A DNA stretch of 64,000 nt, from positions 1-64,000 of the forward strand of contig CANLWK010000005.1 in the NCBI GenBank assembly GCA_947494805.1, given 5' to 3'. Made by a program: the position numbers and the translations under genes. Below are positions 10,295-20,800 of the stretch, one piece after another. The notes below the pieces were generated by a model that did not search any database, had not been told where the DNA came from, and worked only from the letters and a program-made list of their open reading frames with translations. Position 1 is the first letter of the stretch. The number at the start of each line of letters is the position of its first letter. The DNA comes from an uncultured Croceitalea sp. GTDB taxonomy: Bacteria > Bacteroidota > Bacteroidia > Flavobacteriales > Flavobacteriaceae.

Positions 10295-11193
10295 TGTCGT
10301 TTTTAGACACGAGACACAAGAAAAAATCCTTTACGCTCACAACAGTCTTGTTGAGCGTACTACTTCTTATACTTTTTTATATAGGATTGACCTATCTGGA
10401 CCCACCTGAAGAAAATGGAATAGCAGTGAACTTTGGCACTATGGAGTTTGGTAGTGGAAACAAGCAACCTAAAGAGAAGATAAAATCTGAGCCTTTGGAT
10501 ATTCCAAACCCTCCCAATGAGCCGGATGCTGTGCAAGAGAAGGTCGAAGAAGCGGTTGAAGAACAGGAGACCGTAAAAGAGGAGCAGCCCAATGAAAAGG
10601 TTTTGACCCAAGAAAGTGAGGAATCCATTCGCATAAAACAGCAAAAAGCAGCAAAACGAAAAGCAGACGCGGCTGTCAAGAAGGCCAAAGCCGAAGCTGC
10701 CCAAAAAGAACGTGAAAGACGTAATGAAGAAGAACGTCTTCGGAAAGAACAAGAAGCCAAAAAGAAGAAACTTGATGCCCTCATGGGGGGTATAGGCAAA
10801 TCAGATGGCACGGATTCAGGAAGTGAGGGTGATGATGCCAAACAAGGGGATAAAGGTCAGCCCGATGGTAATCCGTATGCCACGAGTTATTATGGTGCTC
10901 CAGGAAGCGGATCGGGAACGGGGGGCTATGGCTTAAGTGGCAGATCTTTGGTAAGTAAAGGAAAAGTACAGCAAGAATGCAATGAAGATGGCCGTGTAGT
11001 GGTGAAGATAGTGGTTGATAGAAATGGCAAAGTAATCAAGGCAACACCAGGTGTCAAGGGCACCACGAATAGCGCCCCCTGTTTGTTGGAACCAGCAAGA
11101 AAAACAGCGTTTATGCACAAATGGAATCTTGATAGCGACGCACCATCCCAACAAATTGGTTTTGTGGTGGTGAACTTCAAACTGGGTCAGTAG
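10294..11193 (+). CDS. tonB: TonB-like energy transducer
   Basis: 299 aa. One N-terminal membrane anchor (about residues 15-33) is followed by a long charged periplasmic linker rich in Lys, Glu and Ala (residues about 60-165, probably extended or coiled coil). A Gly/Ser-rich stretch and a C-terminal TonB-like domain (VVVKIVVDRNGKVIKATPG, ending VVNFKLG) follow. It is expected to couple the ExbBD proton channel to outer-membrane receptors such as SusC. The start overlaps the exbD stop. The linker is Glu/Lys-rich rather than Pro-rich, which also recalls TolA, so TonB versus TolA-like use is not certain. Confidence 0.85.
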   Translation: MSFLDTRHKKKSFTLTTVLLSVLLLILFYIGLTYLDPPEENGIAVNFGTMEFGSGNKQPKEKIKSEPLDIPNPPNEPDAVQEKVEEAVEEQETVKEEQPNEKVLTQESEESIRIKQQKAAKRKADAAVKKAKAEAAQKERERRNEEERLRKEQEAKKKKLDALMGGIGKSDGTDSGSEGDDAKQGDKGQPDGNPYATSYYGAPGSGSGTGGYGLSGRSLVSKGKVQQECNEDGRVVVKIVVDRNGKVIKATPGVKGTTNSAPCLLEPARKTAFMHKWNLDSDAPSQQIGFVVVNFKLGQ

Positions 11194-12404
11194 TGAAATA
11201 TAAAGAGACTTTGGATTGGATGTTCAATCGACTTCCAATGTATCAACAAAAAGGTGCAAGCGCTTTCAAAGATAAGTTGGACAATATCCAAAACTTTGCC
11301 GACCACCTGAATAATCCGGAGAAGGGTTTTAAAAGTATACATGTCGCTGGCACCAATGGCAAAGGTTCGAGTAGCCATATGTTGGCCTCAATTCTACAGG
11401 AAGCTGGTTACAAGGTTGGGTTATACACTTCACCTCATCTTAAAGATTTTCGCGAACGGATAAAAATCAATGGCAAAAAAGTGAAGAAGAGGTTTGTTCA
11501 GACTTTTATTGATGAACACAGAGCTTTTTTGGAGTATCACGAGTTGTCATTTTTTGAAATGACGGTAGGGATGGCTTTTACCCATTTTGCCCAGGAGCTT
11601 GTAGATATTGCGATTATTGAAGTTGGATTGGGCGGACGTTTGGACTCGACAAATATTATTGTTCCTGAGGTATCATTGATAACCAATATCGGATATGATC
11701 ATATGCAAATTCTCGGAGATACCTTAGAGAAAATTGCACTTGAAAAAGCGGGAATAATTAAACGTAATGTGCCTGTTGTCATAAGCGAACGGCAACCTGA
11801 GACCGAAATGATTTTTAACCTTATTGCGCATCAAAAAAAATCAACTGTTTTATTTGGAGATGAGCTTGATATGGTCACCCATAAGACGGACCTATTAGGT
11901 GAGTATCAAAAAAAGAACAGTAAAGGTGTGGTCGCATGTATTCAACAGCTAAAGGGGTTTGAAGTTTCGGATAAGGCCATAAAAAAGGGCTTAAGCCGTG
12001 TGGTCAAAAACACGGGACTTTTAGGGAGGTGGCAGATTTTGGATGACAAACCATTAACGGTGTGCGATACCGCCCATAATAAAGAAAGCCTGCAAACTGT
12101 GTTAGAGCAGGTAAAACAACAAAAATACCGGCACTTGCATATAGTGTTGGGTTTTGTAAACGATAAGCAGGTAGATGATTTAGTCGCTATGTTTCCTAAA
12201 GAAGCCAGTTATTATTTTGTCAAACCAAACATTCCTAGAGGTCTTGATGTTAAAAAGCTTTTTGCAATAGCCTTAGAGCATGGATTATCAGGAGAATGTT
12301 TCCCACAGGTTTCAAGCGGATTAGAACAAGCCAAGAAAAATGCTAAAAAAAAGGATTTGATTTATGTAGGTGGTAGTACGTTTGTGGTTGCTGAAGTGGT
12401 CTAA
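11193..12404 (+). CDS. folC: Folylpolyglutamate synthase/dihydrofolate synthase
   Basis: 403 aa. Mur-ligase-type ATP enzyme that joins glutamate to dihydropteroate and extends the polyglutamate tail of folates, in the cytoplasm. The ATP loop GTNGKGSSSHML, the EVGLGGRLDSTN motif and the C-terminal CDTAHNKES are all present. Translation starts at a GTG that overlaps the TAG of tonB by one base, a sign of translational coupling within the nhaD/exbB-to-folC group. No strong terminator follows before the tRNA promoter. Confidence 0.93.
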   Translation: MKYKETLDWMFNRLPMYQQKGASAFKDKLDNIQNFADHLNNPEKGFKSIHVAGTNGKGSSSHMLASILQEAGYKVGLYTSPHLKDFRERIKINGKKVKKRFVQTFIDEHRAFLEYHELSFFEMTVGMAFTHFAQELVDIAIIEVGLGGRLDSTNIIVPEVSLITNIGYDHMQILGDTLEKIALEKAGIIKRNVPVVISERQPETEMIFNLIAHQKKSTVLFGDELDMVTHKTDLLGEYQKKNSKGVVACIQQLKGFEVSDKAIKKGLSRVVKNTGLLGRWQILDDKPLTVCDTAHNKESLQTVLEQVKQQKYRHLHIVLGFVNDKQVDDLVAMFPKEASYYFVKPNIPRGLDVKKLFAIALEHGLSGECFPQVSSGLEQAKKNAKKKDLIYVGGSTFVVAEVV

Positions 12405-12423
12405 ACTTTTTCTGGTTTTTCTT

Positions 12424-12453
12424 TTTGCTTACTAAAAAATGGTGCTATATTTG
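12424..12453 (+). promoter_or_regulatory. Promoter of tRNA-Val(TAC)
   Basis: TTTG at 12424-12427, 18 bases, then TATATTTG at 12446-12453 match both elements of the Bacteroidota housekeeping promoter. Transcription would begin near 12460, about 20 bases before the tRNA. Confidence 0.75.
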
Positions 12454-12479
12454 CACTCCTTATTTGAGAAATCAAATTC

Positions 12480-12557
12480 GGGCGCTTAGCTCAGTTGGTT
12501 CAGAGCACCTCGTTTACACCGAGGGGGTCGGGGGTTCGAATCCCTCAGCGCCCACCA
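12480..12557 (+). tRNA. tRNA-Val (anticodon TAC)
   Basis: A full cloverleaf can be drawn: acceptor GGGCGCT/AGCGCCC, D arm GCTC/GAGC, anticodon stem CCTCG/CGAGG with loop TTTACAC (anticodon TAC, reading GTA-type valine codons), and T arm with TTCGAAT. The 3' CCA is encoded (12555-12557). A terminator follows five bases later. Confidence 0.97.
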
Positions 12558-12561
12558 GAAT

Positions 12562-12594
12562 AAAAAACCGATGGTATACCATCGGTTTTTTTTT
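12562..12594 (+). terminator. tRNA-Val(TAC) terminator
   Basis: The self-complementary AAACCGATGGTATACCATCG continuing into GTTT gives a perfect stem preceded by A and followed by a long T run. Because it is symmetrical it could also act for the minus strand. Confidence 0.8.
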
Positions 12595-12626
12595 ATTTAC
12601 TTAGAGGTCTTATAAAAAAGGATGTG

Positions 12627-15600
12627 CTACCCTTTTTTGATTTCTACATATTGCAGGAAATCAGAGTTTTTGGCAATCACCAAATAGTTTTTATCGCCAA
12701 TTTTTATTTTGGTCATGTCTTTGACATCTCCAGGGGCATAAAAACCACTTTCTAAGGCTTTTATTGGTGTGAAGCCACCGTGTCCATCCCCTTTTAAGAA
12801 TAATCCGTTGCTTGCATCGTTACGAGGAGTCTCAACCTCAGAGCTATAAAGGTTTCCAACTATAAGGGCATCAAGGTTTCCATCGTTGTCAAAGTCTTCG
12901 GCAATAATCTGATTAATAGAAGAAATTTGAGCCAAATTTGGTAATTTGTGAAACACAAACTTTCCATCTTTATTTTCCAAATAAACACTTGCAAAGGATT
13001 TTACTTGATAGTGTAATGCTTTTTCCAGCTCTTTTTCTGAATAAACATCTTCTAAGGTCGCATTAGAAAATGATTCATAATTTTTGAATTTTTCCTTTAT
13101 CCCAGGCATTTGTTGCGAGGAGCATTCTCGGCCCCTTACAGGAAACTTTTCGCCTTCATTATAATAGCTTAGTACAATGTCATTGGTGCTGTTATTGTCA
13201 AAGTCATTGAAATAGATATCAAAAGTTTCTTCTTCATTGGCTTTGTACTTGTAGTTTAGGCCCAGGTTGCCAACAATATAATCGGTATCTCCATCATTGT
13301 CGAAGTCGCCACCAGCTATACTGAACCACCAACCACGTGAATCGTCAGCACCTAATTCTTTTGAAACATCTTTGAAATAACCTTCGTCATTTTTTAAAAA
13401 TACAATGGGCATCCATTCTCCTGTGAGAATGAGGTCGGTCCACCCATCGTTGTCAAAATCGGTCCATAGCCCATCGGTAACCATTCCGATTTTTTCCAAA
13501 AAGGGGGCTATCTTTTGAGTAGCATCAACAAATTGAATTTTATCTTTAGTACTTATATTTTCTAAAATATAACTGTTGGCAGGAGCAGGATAATTACCAG
13601 GAACTAGTCTGCCTCCAACAAATAGGTCTAAATCACCGTCTTTATCATAATCATAGCTATGAACCCTTGAGGTGCTAGTAATCATTTCCGGCAATGCTTT
13701 TTCAGATTTCTCAAAATTACCTTTACCGTCATTACGATAAATACGATCTTGTAGCGCTTTTGAATCTGCAGTAAATTCGTTACCTCCACTGGTAATATAT
13801 ATATCGTTATCACCATCATTGTCGGCATCAAAAATATGAATGCCCATATCTTCAGAACTAATATCTGAGGAGAAAGCTTCGATTATTGCCTTTTCAAATC
13901 CTTTTTGGGTTTGATAATATGCTGTGGTTAGATTCAAAGAAGATCCTCCGATAACAAAATCATCAATATGGTCACCATTGAGATCCCCAACAGCTATATT
14001 AGGACCAAACCTTGAGGTGGCATGTGGTAGTAGTATCTCTTTAACAAAATCATTATAGATGTTTTCTATTTGTCTGTGATAGACCACTCTTGATTGATCT
14101 TTTACCGTTTCAAAAACATTTTTAGACTTTATTTGAATTGGCTTATTGTTTTCAGTGGCATCTGAGTAAGTTACCGTTGTTAAACCATTAATTTTAATAT
14201 CCGTTAAAACTTGAATTTTACCATCAGGCCAGACCACTTTTACGGAGTCAATTTGTGTTATTTTTCCTAATCCGAAATGTATTTTTGGTGCTACGGAAGA
14301 TTGAAACCCTCTGGTCATTGTCAATTCTTGGAACTGCTGTAGGCCATTGGTAAATAAAGTGGTTTTAGTGCCGACACCTAGAAGATTCTTTTTTGTTCCT
14401 TTAAAAGTTATGGTCAAGTGATTATTTATATCTGAACTTTTATTTTCAAATACAGATGCTGCGTCATCAATATTATTAGTTACTATTTCTAAATCTCCAT
14501 CGTTATCCAGATCAACATAAAGGCTTCCATTAGAGAAACCCATGTGTTCAATGCCCCATTCTTTATTCATGCGACTAAAAGTGAGGTCCTTATTATTTCT
14601 AAAAACATAATTGTCAATTTTTTCCGAAGGTATTGACAAGCTCTTTTGTAATGTACTGTCTTTTGGCAATCCTTTTTTATCAATTTCTTTAAAAAAGTCC
14701 CGATTATTGATTTCACGACGTGTTCCATTGGAGATAAATATATCTTTCCAACCATCATTGTCTAAATCGACAATCAATGGTCCCCAGCTCCAGTCAGTCG
14801 ACGATACTCCTGCTATTCTTGAAACATTGCTAAAATCTGGTATGCTGTCCAAAAGGTTTCCATTGTTCATTTGAAGGCTGTTCTGCATATATTGGTAATT
14901 GAACCCGGCATTCACGGTACTCCAAAATAGATCAGGATTCATACTGGCCATATTAGCTTTTGATCTTCGATTGATTTGGGCAGTCATATCAACTTGAAGA
15001 ATATCCAATAAGTTGTCATTATTAAAGTCGGCAATATCAACCCCCATACCATAAAAAGAAGTGTTTTTCATCGATGATAGTGAAACTTCTGAAAAGGTGC
15101 CGTCTTGGTTGTTTGAAAAAAAATAGTCGGGAGTACTGAAATCATTAGAGACATAAAGATCAGGCCATCCATCTTGATTCAAATCCCCAACGGTTGCACT
15201 TAAAGAAAGTCCGAAGGTTTTTAGCCCAGCTTCCTTGGTGACATCTGTAAAAGTATCACCATCATTTCTAAATAGACGGTCTGTCTCCAGTGGCTTTGGG
15301 GATATTTTCTTAAAGGCATAATAGTAATTAGGTGCATCGAATGGTGTTGGCGGATAGTTTGCCACATACAAATCTAAATCACCATCAAGGTCATAGTCAA
15401 AAAAAGTAGCTTGAACACTATTACTCGGGTCAGCGATATTGTATTTTTTTGCTTGTTCGGAAAAGGTATTGTCACCATTGTTCACAAACAGTTGGTTCTC
15501 TTTTGGGCCATGTTTACCTCCTACAGAGCAGTATATATCTAAATAACCGTCATTGTTTACGTCGGTCATAGTGGTGCCTGTATACCATCGAGAATCACCC

Positions 15601-15944
15601 GATACTCCGGCTGCTTCAGAAATGTCCTCAAATTGTAAATTCCCTTTGTTGAGGTATAATTTGTTGGGGACCATATTGCCAGTAAAGTAAAGGTCTGTCA
15701 AGCCATCATTATTGATGTCACCGGCCGAAACCCCACCACCCATATAAATATAGGCATAGGTGAAGTAGTTCAATGAATCGTTTTCAGCTAGGTTATTAGC
15801 AAAGGTTATACCTGTGACGTTTTTGTCAAGCTTATTAAAAATGGTAGTGTTGTTTTCAGTAGATATCTTTTCTTTATCAGTACAACTTGCTAGTGCAATT
15901 AAAAAAAGAAATATATATAAAGAATGAAAAGTATGTGTTTTCAT
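12627..15944 (-). CDS. FG-GAP/VCBS repeat lipoprotein with ASPIC/UnbV domain
   Basis: 1105 aa. SpII signal with lipobox ALASC near residue 21, so probably surface or periplasmic and lipid-anchored. Many Asp-rich FG-GAP/VCBS calcium-binding repeats (for example DINNDGLTDLYF, DYDLDGDLDLYV, DFDNDGDTDYI) form beta-propeller blades. A central ASPIC/UnbV domain lies near residues 515-590 (GVGTKTTLF, HFGLGKITQIDSVKVVWPDG). A second set of repeats follows. Such proteins often sit beside SusC/SusD pairs in Flavobacteriia; a substrate-binding or surface role is inferred, and no enzyme activity can be assigned. It lies downstream of susD beyond a terminator hairpin. Confidence 0.9.
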   Translation of the reverse strand: MKTHTFHSLYIFLFLIALASCTDKEKISTENNTTIFNKLDKNVTGITFANNLAENDSLNYFTYAYIYMGGGVSAGDINNDGLTDLYFTGNMVPNKLYLNKGNLQFEDISEAAGVSGDSRWYTGTTMTDVNNDGYLDIYCSVGGKHGPKENQLFVNNGDNTFSEQAKKYNIADPSNSVQATFFDYDLDGDLDLYVANYPPTPFDAPNYYYAFKKISPKPLETDRLFRNDGDTFTDVTKEAGLKTFGLSLSATVGDLNQDGWPDLYVSNDFSTPDYFFSNNQDGTFSEVSLSSMKNTSFYGMGVDIADFNNDNLLDILQVDMTAQINRRSKANMASMNPDLFWSTVNAGFNYQYMQNSLQMNNGNLLDSIPDFSNVSRIAGVSSTDWSWGPLIVDLDNDGWKDIFISNGTRREINNRDFFKEIDKKGLPKDSTLQKSLSIPSEKIDNYVFRNNKDLTFSRMNKEWGIEHMGFSNGSLYVDLDNDGDLEIVTNNIDDAASVFENKSSDINNHLTITFKGTKKNLLGVGTKTTLFTNGLQQFQELTMTRGFQSSVAPKIHFGLGKITQIDSVKVVWPDGKIQVLTDIKINGLTTVTYSDATENNKPIQIKSKNVFETVKDQSRVVYHRQIENIYNDFVKEILLPHATSRFGPNIAVGDLNGDHIDDFVIGGSSLNLTTAYYQTQKGFEKAIIEAFSSDISSEDMGIHIFDADNDGDNDIYITSGGNEFTADSKALQDRIYRNDGKGNFEKSEKALPEMITSTSRVHSYDYDKDGDLDLFVGGRLVPGNYPAPANSYILENISTKDKIQFVDATQKIAPFLEKIGMVTDGLWTDFDNDGWTDLILTGEWMPIVFLKNDEGYFKDVSKELGADDSRGWWFSIAGGDFDNDGDTDYIVGNLGLNYKYKANEEETFDIYFNDFDNNSTNDIVLSYYNEGEKFPVRGRECSSQQMPGIKEKFKNYESFSNATLEDVYSEKELEKALHYQVKSFASVYLENKDGKFVFHKLPNLAQISSINQIIAEDFDNDGNLDALIVGNLYSSEVETPRNDASNGLFLKGDGHGGFTPIKALESGFYAPGDVKDMTKIKIGDKNYLVIAKNSDFLQYVEIKKG

Positions 15945-15990
15945 GTAATATTTTTGCTATACCTAATTTAACTAGATATAGAATTATAAG

Positions 15991-16021
15991 CAAAAAACAG
16001 GGCACTTAAAAAAGTGCCCTG
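15991..16021 (-). terminator. Terminator between susD and the UnbV-type gene
   Basis: A 10-bp perfect stem CAGGGCACTT/AAGTGCCCTG with an A4 loop is followed on the minus strand by TTTTTT. It lies 46 bases past the susD stop and should end or attenuate susCD transcription before the UnbV-type gene. Confidence 0.8.
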
Positions 16022-16066
16022 TCCGTTGCAGCTAAACTTAAACTAATAACTCAACTAAACTTAACT

Positions 16067-17815
16067 TTAATAACCAGGATTTTGTGATAAAACACCACCA
16101 CTTAAACCAATAGCATCAACTGGTATGGGTATTAAATCATATGTGGACGTATATGGTCCTACTTTTGGTCCAAAATTGGATATGGTTCGTGTTTCGTTTG
16201 CATAGTAGTCAGGAAGAACCGTTGTGGTCACACCCCATCTTCTTAAATCAAAAAGGCGATGCCCTTCCATGCCAAGTTCAATACGACGTTCAAAACGAAC
16301 AGCGGCTCTTGCAAAAGCAGCATCTGGGAATGAGGCGTAGGTGCCAACCTGATAGTTGGCTGCAGGGCCACTGCCATCAACGGCCTGAACTACTGAGGTA
16401 CTTGCAGCACGATCTCTAACTTCATTTACATAAGTCAATGCTGAAGCCAAATCACCTGTTTCAACCGCAGCTTCGGCAGCCATTAAAAGGACATCTGCAT
16501 ACCGTATAATATTATAGTTAACACCAGAATGCTCTTGGCCCCAAGCTCCAGCTCCACGATTTGTGCCTACCTCACTTTCTTGATAGACATTCTTTTTTGG
16601 CAGATAAGGGCCAGATAAATCAGTAAAGCCAGCTCTTATCCATTCTTTACCGATGTGTTCTCCAAAACCATTAAAATCAATGCCGCGTCTACCTACAGTA
16701 TAGTCCAATCTTGGATCTACCGGTGTTGTGGTGTCGGGTGTAAAGGCTTCATCACTTTCGATGCCATAATCATTTAAGAAATCTGAATCGTTAAAGGTGT
16801 CTAATAATGGCAGTCCATTTGCATCAACCCTAAAAGCATTGGCTAAATCAATAGTCGGTTGATAGAACCCACAGCAAGAGCCGAACGGTCCGCCGCCAGG
16901 GAAGTTTAACGTTCCGCCTATATTCCCATTAAAAGATTGCCCATCATCCGCAGCAAACTGAATGGCAAATACAGATTCTGCACTATTCTCACCAGCTGCA
17001 TTAAAATTGTTAAGGTACTCAGCATTCAATTCAAATTCACCGCTATTGATTACAGCTGTTAATTCCGTTAACGCATTTGCCCAGTCAGATTGGTACAAAT
17101 GTGCCTTTCCTAAATACGCTCTAGCCACCATTATTGTAGGTCTACCGGGGTCTGACTGTGTGGCTGGTAGGTTTTCAACAGCAAATTGAAAATCAGCTTC
17201 TACCTGCGCCCAAGCAGGACTATTAACAAATGAAGTCACGGGAGTTCCTTCGACATTGGGTTGATTAAATTCCTGTGCATCATAGTTTTCAACAGAAATT
17301 AGCGCGACATTACCAAAAATCTTAATTAGTTCAAAGTAGAAATGCCCACGTAAAAATCGAGCTTCACCTTCTTGAGCGGTAATAGCAGCAGCGTCTGCTG
17401 GTAACAAAGCTTCCCTGTCAATTCCTGCTATAACCGATAAGGCCGCATTGGCCCTGTTTACACCGGCATACAAAGCTTGAAATTTTGCTCTGAAATAACC
17501 ATTTGAAGTTTGAATGTCATTGATTTCGATTGATAGCAACTCTGTTTGGTCACCATCAGTACTCCCTTTATGGGCATCATCTGACATGACATCGAGCCAC
17601 CAGTTATCACCACCTCTACCAAACTGATTTCCTGCTGCGTTATTTCGCTGTCCATCCAATACCGAATAGGCACCGGTGAGTAATAAATCGACTCCTGCCG
17701 GATTTGCTAAGGTTTCATCGCTTAACGCCCCTACAGCGGGTGTTGTCGAAAAGTCATCACCACACGAAATTGCTGTAAAAACTGCTAGAATACAATAAAT
17801 AAATTTCTTTTTCAT
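16067..17815 (-). CDS. SusD/RagB-family nutrient-binding lipoprotein
   Basis: 582 aa. Surface lipoprotein that caps the SusC channel and binds its substrate. The signal peptide has lipobox AISCGDD at about residue 18. Helical TPR-like segments and the conserved C-terminal RFERRIELGMEGHRLFDLRRWG motif are typical of RagB/SusD. Only 5 bases separate it from susC, so the two are co-transcribed, and a terminator follows. The neighbours (GMC oxidoreductase, exported TIM barrel) suggest a small glycoside or polyol ligand, but the ligand cannot be read from sequence. Confidence 0.95.
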   Translation of the reverse strand: MKKKFIYCILAVFTAISCGDDFSTTPAVGALSDETLANPAGVDLLLTGAYSVLDGQRNNAAGNQFGRGGDNWWLDVMSDDAHKGSTDGDQTELLSIEINDIQTSNGYFRAKFQALYAGVNRANAALSVIAGIDREALLPADAAAITAQEGEARFLRGHFYFELIKIFGNVALISVENYDAQEFNQPNVEGTPVTSFVNSPAWAQVEADFQFAVENLPATQSDPGRPTIMVARAYLGKAHLYQSDWANALTELTAVINSGEFELNAEYLNNFNAAGENSAESVFAIQFAADDGQSFNGNIGGTLNFPGGGPFGSCCGFYQPTIDLANAFRVDANGLPLLDTFNDSDFLNDYGIESDEAFTPDTTTPVDPRLDYTVGRRGIDFNGFGEHIGKEWIRAGFTDLSGPYLPKKNVYQESEVGTNRGAGAWGQEHSGVNYNIIRYADVLLMAAEAAVETGDLASALTYVNEVRDRAASTSVVQAVDGSGPAANYQVGTYASFPDAAFARAAVRFERRIELGMEGHRLFDLRRWGVTTTVLPDYYANETRTISNFGPKVGPYTSTYDLIPIPVDAIGLSGGVLSQNPGY

Positions 17816-17820
17816 TTTTT

Positions 17821-20800
17821 TTACATTTTTAAATTAATTCCCAAAAGAAAGATTTGAGATAGCGGGAAAGTGTTTTGATCCACGCCTAAAGTTAACGCCG
17901 TATTAGCAGGTGAACCATTTACATTTGTAGGTTGTATTTCAGGATCAATGCCATCATAACCAGTAATGGTAAACAAGTTACTTGCGTTGATATAAAAACG
18001 CAAACTTGAAAGACCGAATTTATCTGTAATTTGATCTGGCAAAGTATAACCAATTACAACATTTTTTAGTCGTACAAATGATCCATCTTCAACTAAGAAA
18101 GAATTGGGAGCGGTCTCGTTGTTCAATAAACCAAAACTTAAAGCAGGTTGAGAACCATTGGGGTTTGTTGTTGCATTAAAAGCATCTAATACTCTTGCGT
18201 TTCTGTTACCGTTAGGAAATGTTGCAAAATCTGTAAAGATTTTATCATAATTGTAGATATCATTTCCTAAAGTTCCAGCAAAGAATGCACTGAAGTCCCA
18301 GTTTTTATAATTCGCATTAAGATTTAATCCAAAAGTTGCATCTGGTATTGGATTGCCAATAAAATCTCTATCCTCATCGTTGATGACCCCGTCATCATTC
18401 AAATCTTTATATCTCAAGCGACCTACTCCGGCGGCGTCATTTGCAAAGTTTTGATCTGGGCCAGCAGCAACTTCAGCTTCACTGCGATAGATTCCATCTG
18501 CTACCCTACCAAAGAAAGAAGATATGGGTTGACCAACTTCAGTAACGGTAATATTACCACCTCTAAAACCAGTGTTTCCTAGTAATGGAACATCATTGAA
18601 TAAAGCAGTCACCTCGTTTTTAACGGTAGACAAGTTAAAATCTACCCCATATGAGAAATCATTGTTGGCTTGTTTTTGAAAAGAGATATTCAAATCTATA
18701 CCAGAGTTTTTAACATTTCCAGAGTTTACGAAAGGTGGAGCAGCATCGATTGCTGTATCTCCAATAATGTTTCCATTGGCTACAATTAAATCTTCCGTAG
18801 TCAGTTCATAATACTCCAATGAAATGGATAGGGCATCATCAAAAAGACCGAATTCGGCACCTATATTCAAAGTTTCACTAGTCTCCCAACGAATATCAGC
18901 ATTTCCGACTGCGCTTAATAATGCCCCAGTAGTGGCACTGCCACCTCCTCCAAATGCATAATCAGCAAGCTGATTATTAAGATTGGATTGATTGATGCCT
19001 GGGTTACTTACGGGTAATTCTTGATTACCCAAAGCACCCCATGAAGCCTTCAACTTTAAGCGATTTACAATAGCGTCTTGAGGAAAAAAATCTTCATTAC
19101 TGATAACCCAACCTCCACTAAAAGCAGGGAAGACGCCCGTTTGGTTATCCCCTAAGAATCTAGAAGAACGGTCACGGCGCACCGTTGCGCTAGCTAAGTA
19201 CTTATTTGCAAATGAATAGTTGATTGATCCAAAAATAGAAGAAAGGGTGTTTTCAAAATCAAACGTATTGTCAGGATCCACTATAGCCGCTCCGGATGCA
19301 TTGTCTAATAGGTAAAAATCCGGAGTTTCAAATAAGAAACCGGTTGCTGCTACTTCTAAGCTTTTTCCAGTACTTGAATTTGCTTCTAAACCAACTAAGG
19401 CATTGATAGAATGGTCGCCGAAAATTTTAGAATAGTTTAAGGTATTGGTCCATACCCAGTTGTAAGTTTGTTGGTTGCGTTCAGTTAAGGTGTTGGTTCC
19501 TCTGGGCTCAGGTGATTCAGGATCACGAGCAAGAAAATCCCTGCTATTTAAATAGCTTATATCACCACCAATACTGGTTTTTGCCGTAAGCCCATCAGCG
19601 ATATTAAGGCTGGCATAGACATCACCAATAATTCTTGTTTGCTTTAGGAAGTCATCACCATCTCTACTTAAAGCGGCAACTGGATTCTCAGCATTTGATA
19701 ATCCATTTGGATTGGCATAAGCACCTGCAAATCTTCCCAAGTCATCACGAACGGGAACCAAAGGACTCAAACGTTGTGCAAATTGGATAGCATTGCCCAC
19801 ATTACCCTTGTTATTGCTAAAGGAAACATTCAAATGTTCGCCTATGGTCAATCGTTTACTTAATTTAAATTCGGAATTCAATCGCACTTGAGCTCTTTTA
19901 AACCCTATATCATTGGGTATGCCTTCGCGATTTAAATAGCCAATAGTTGCCGAATACTTTGAGGTTTCATTGCCGTTAGAGAAGTTGGCAGTAATATTTT
20001 GTGTAGGTGCTGATCTAAATATTTCATCTAACCAATTGGTTCCTCCTGGTTGTACTGGAGCATTGATTACTTCTCCTGTGCCTAATAGAGAAACGCCTAT
20101 AAGAGCAGATGGTACTACTGGCGATCCACCTGTTGGAAAATATTGTGGATGCGAAATATCTGCTACGGGAGTCCCAAGCCGTATAGCATCATTTGTCTGA
20201 CTTTCGAAGAACACATTACCCAAAGCTTCAGCACCGAGCATATCAGGTAATCTGGTAGCTCTACTGAAACCAGTGGATACATCTAAGCTTACATTTAATT
20301 TGTTTTGATTGTAGCTACCGCTTTTAGTGGTTATGATTATCACACCATTGGATGCCCTAGCTCCATAAATTGATGCGGCACCATCTTTAAGAACATTAAT
20401 CTGGGCAATATCTGATGGATTAATCGTGTTTAAGATGTTTGGGTCTATAGTCTGTGCTCCATCAATAATGTACAAAGGATTGTTATTGTTTGGTGTGCCA
20501 AGACCACGAATACGAACAATAGGAGGACTGCCCGGCGCCCCATTGTTAATAATACTGACACCTGTTGCTCTACCTTCCAAGGCCTCTGCAACATTGACGA
20601 CAGGTTGTTTTGTAGCTTCCGAGACATCTACCGACGCAACAGAACCAGTTAGGTCCCCACGAGTTTGCGTGGTATACCCAACAATTACAACTTCATCCAA
20701 TTTGCTGGCATCCTCCTCAAGCGTAACGTTTAGCGATGTTTGTCCATTAATTGGAATTTCTTGGGTAGAAAAACCTATATAGCTGAACACTAGGGTTGCA

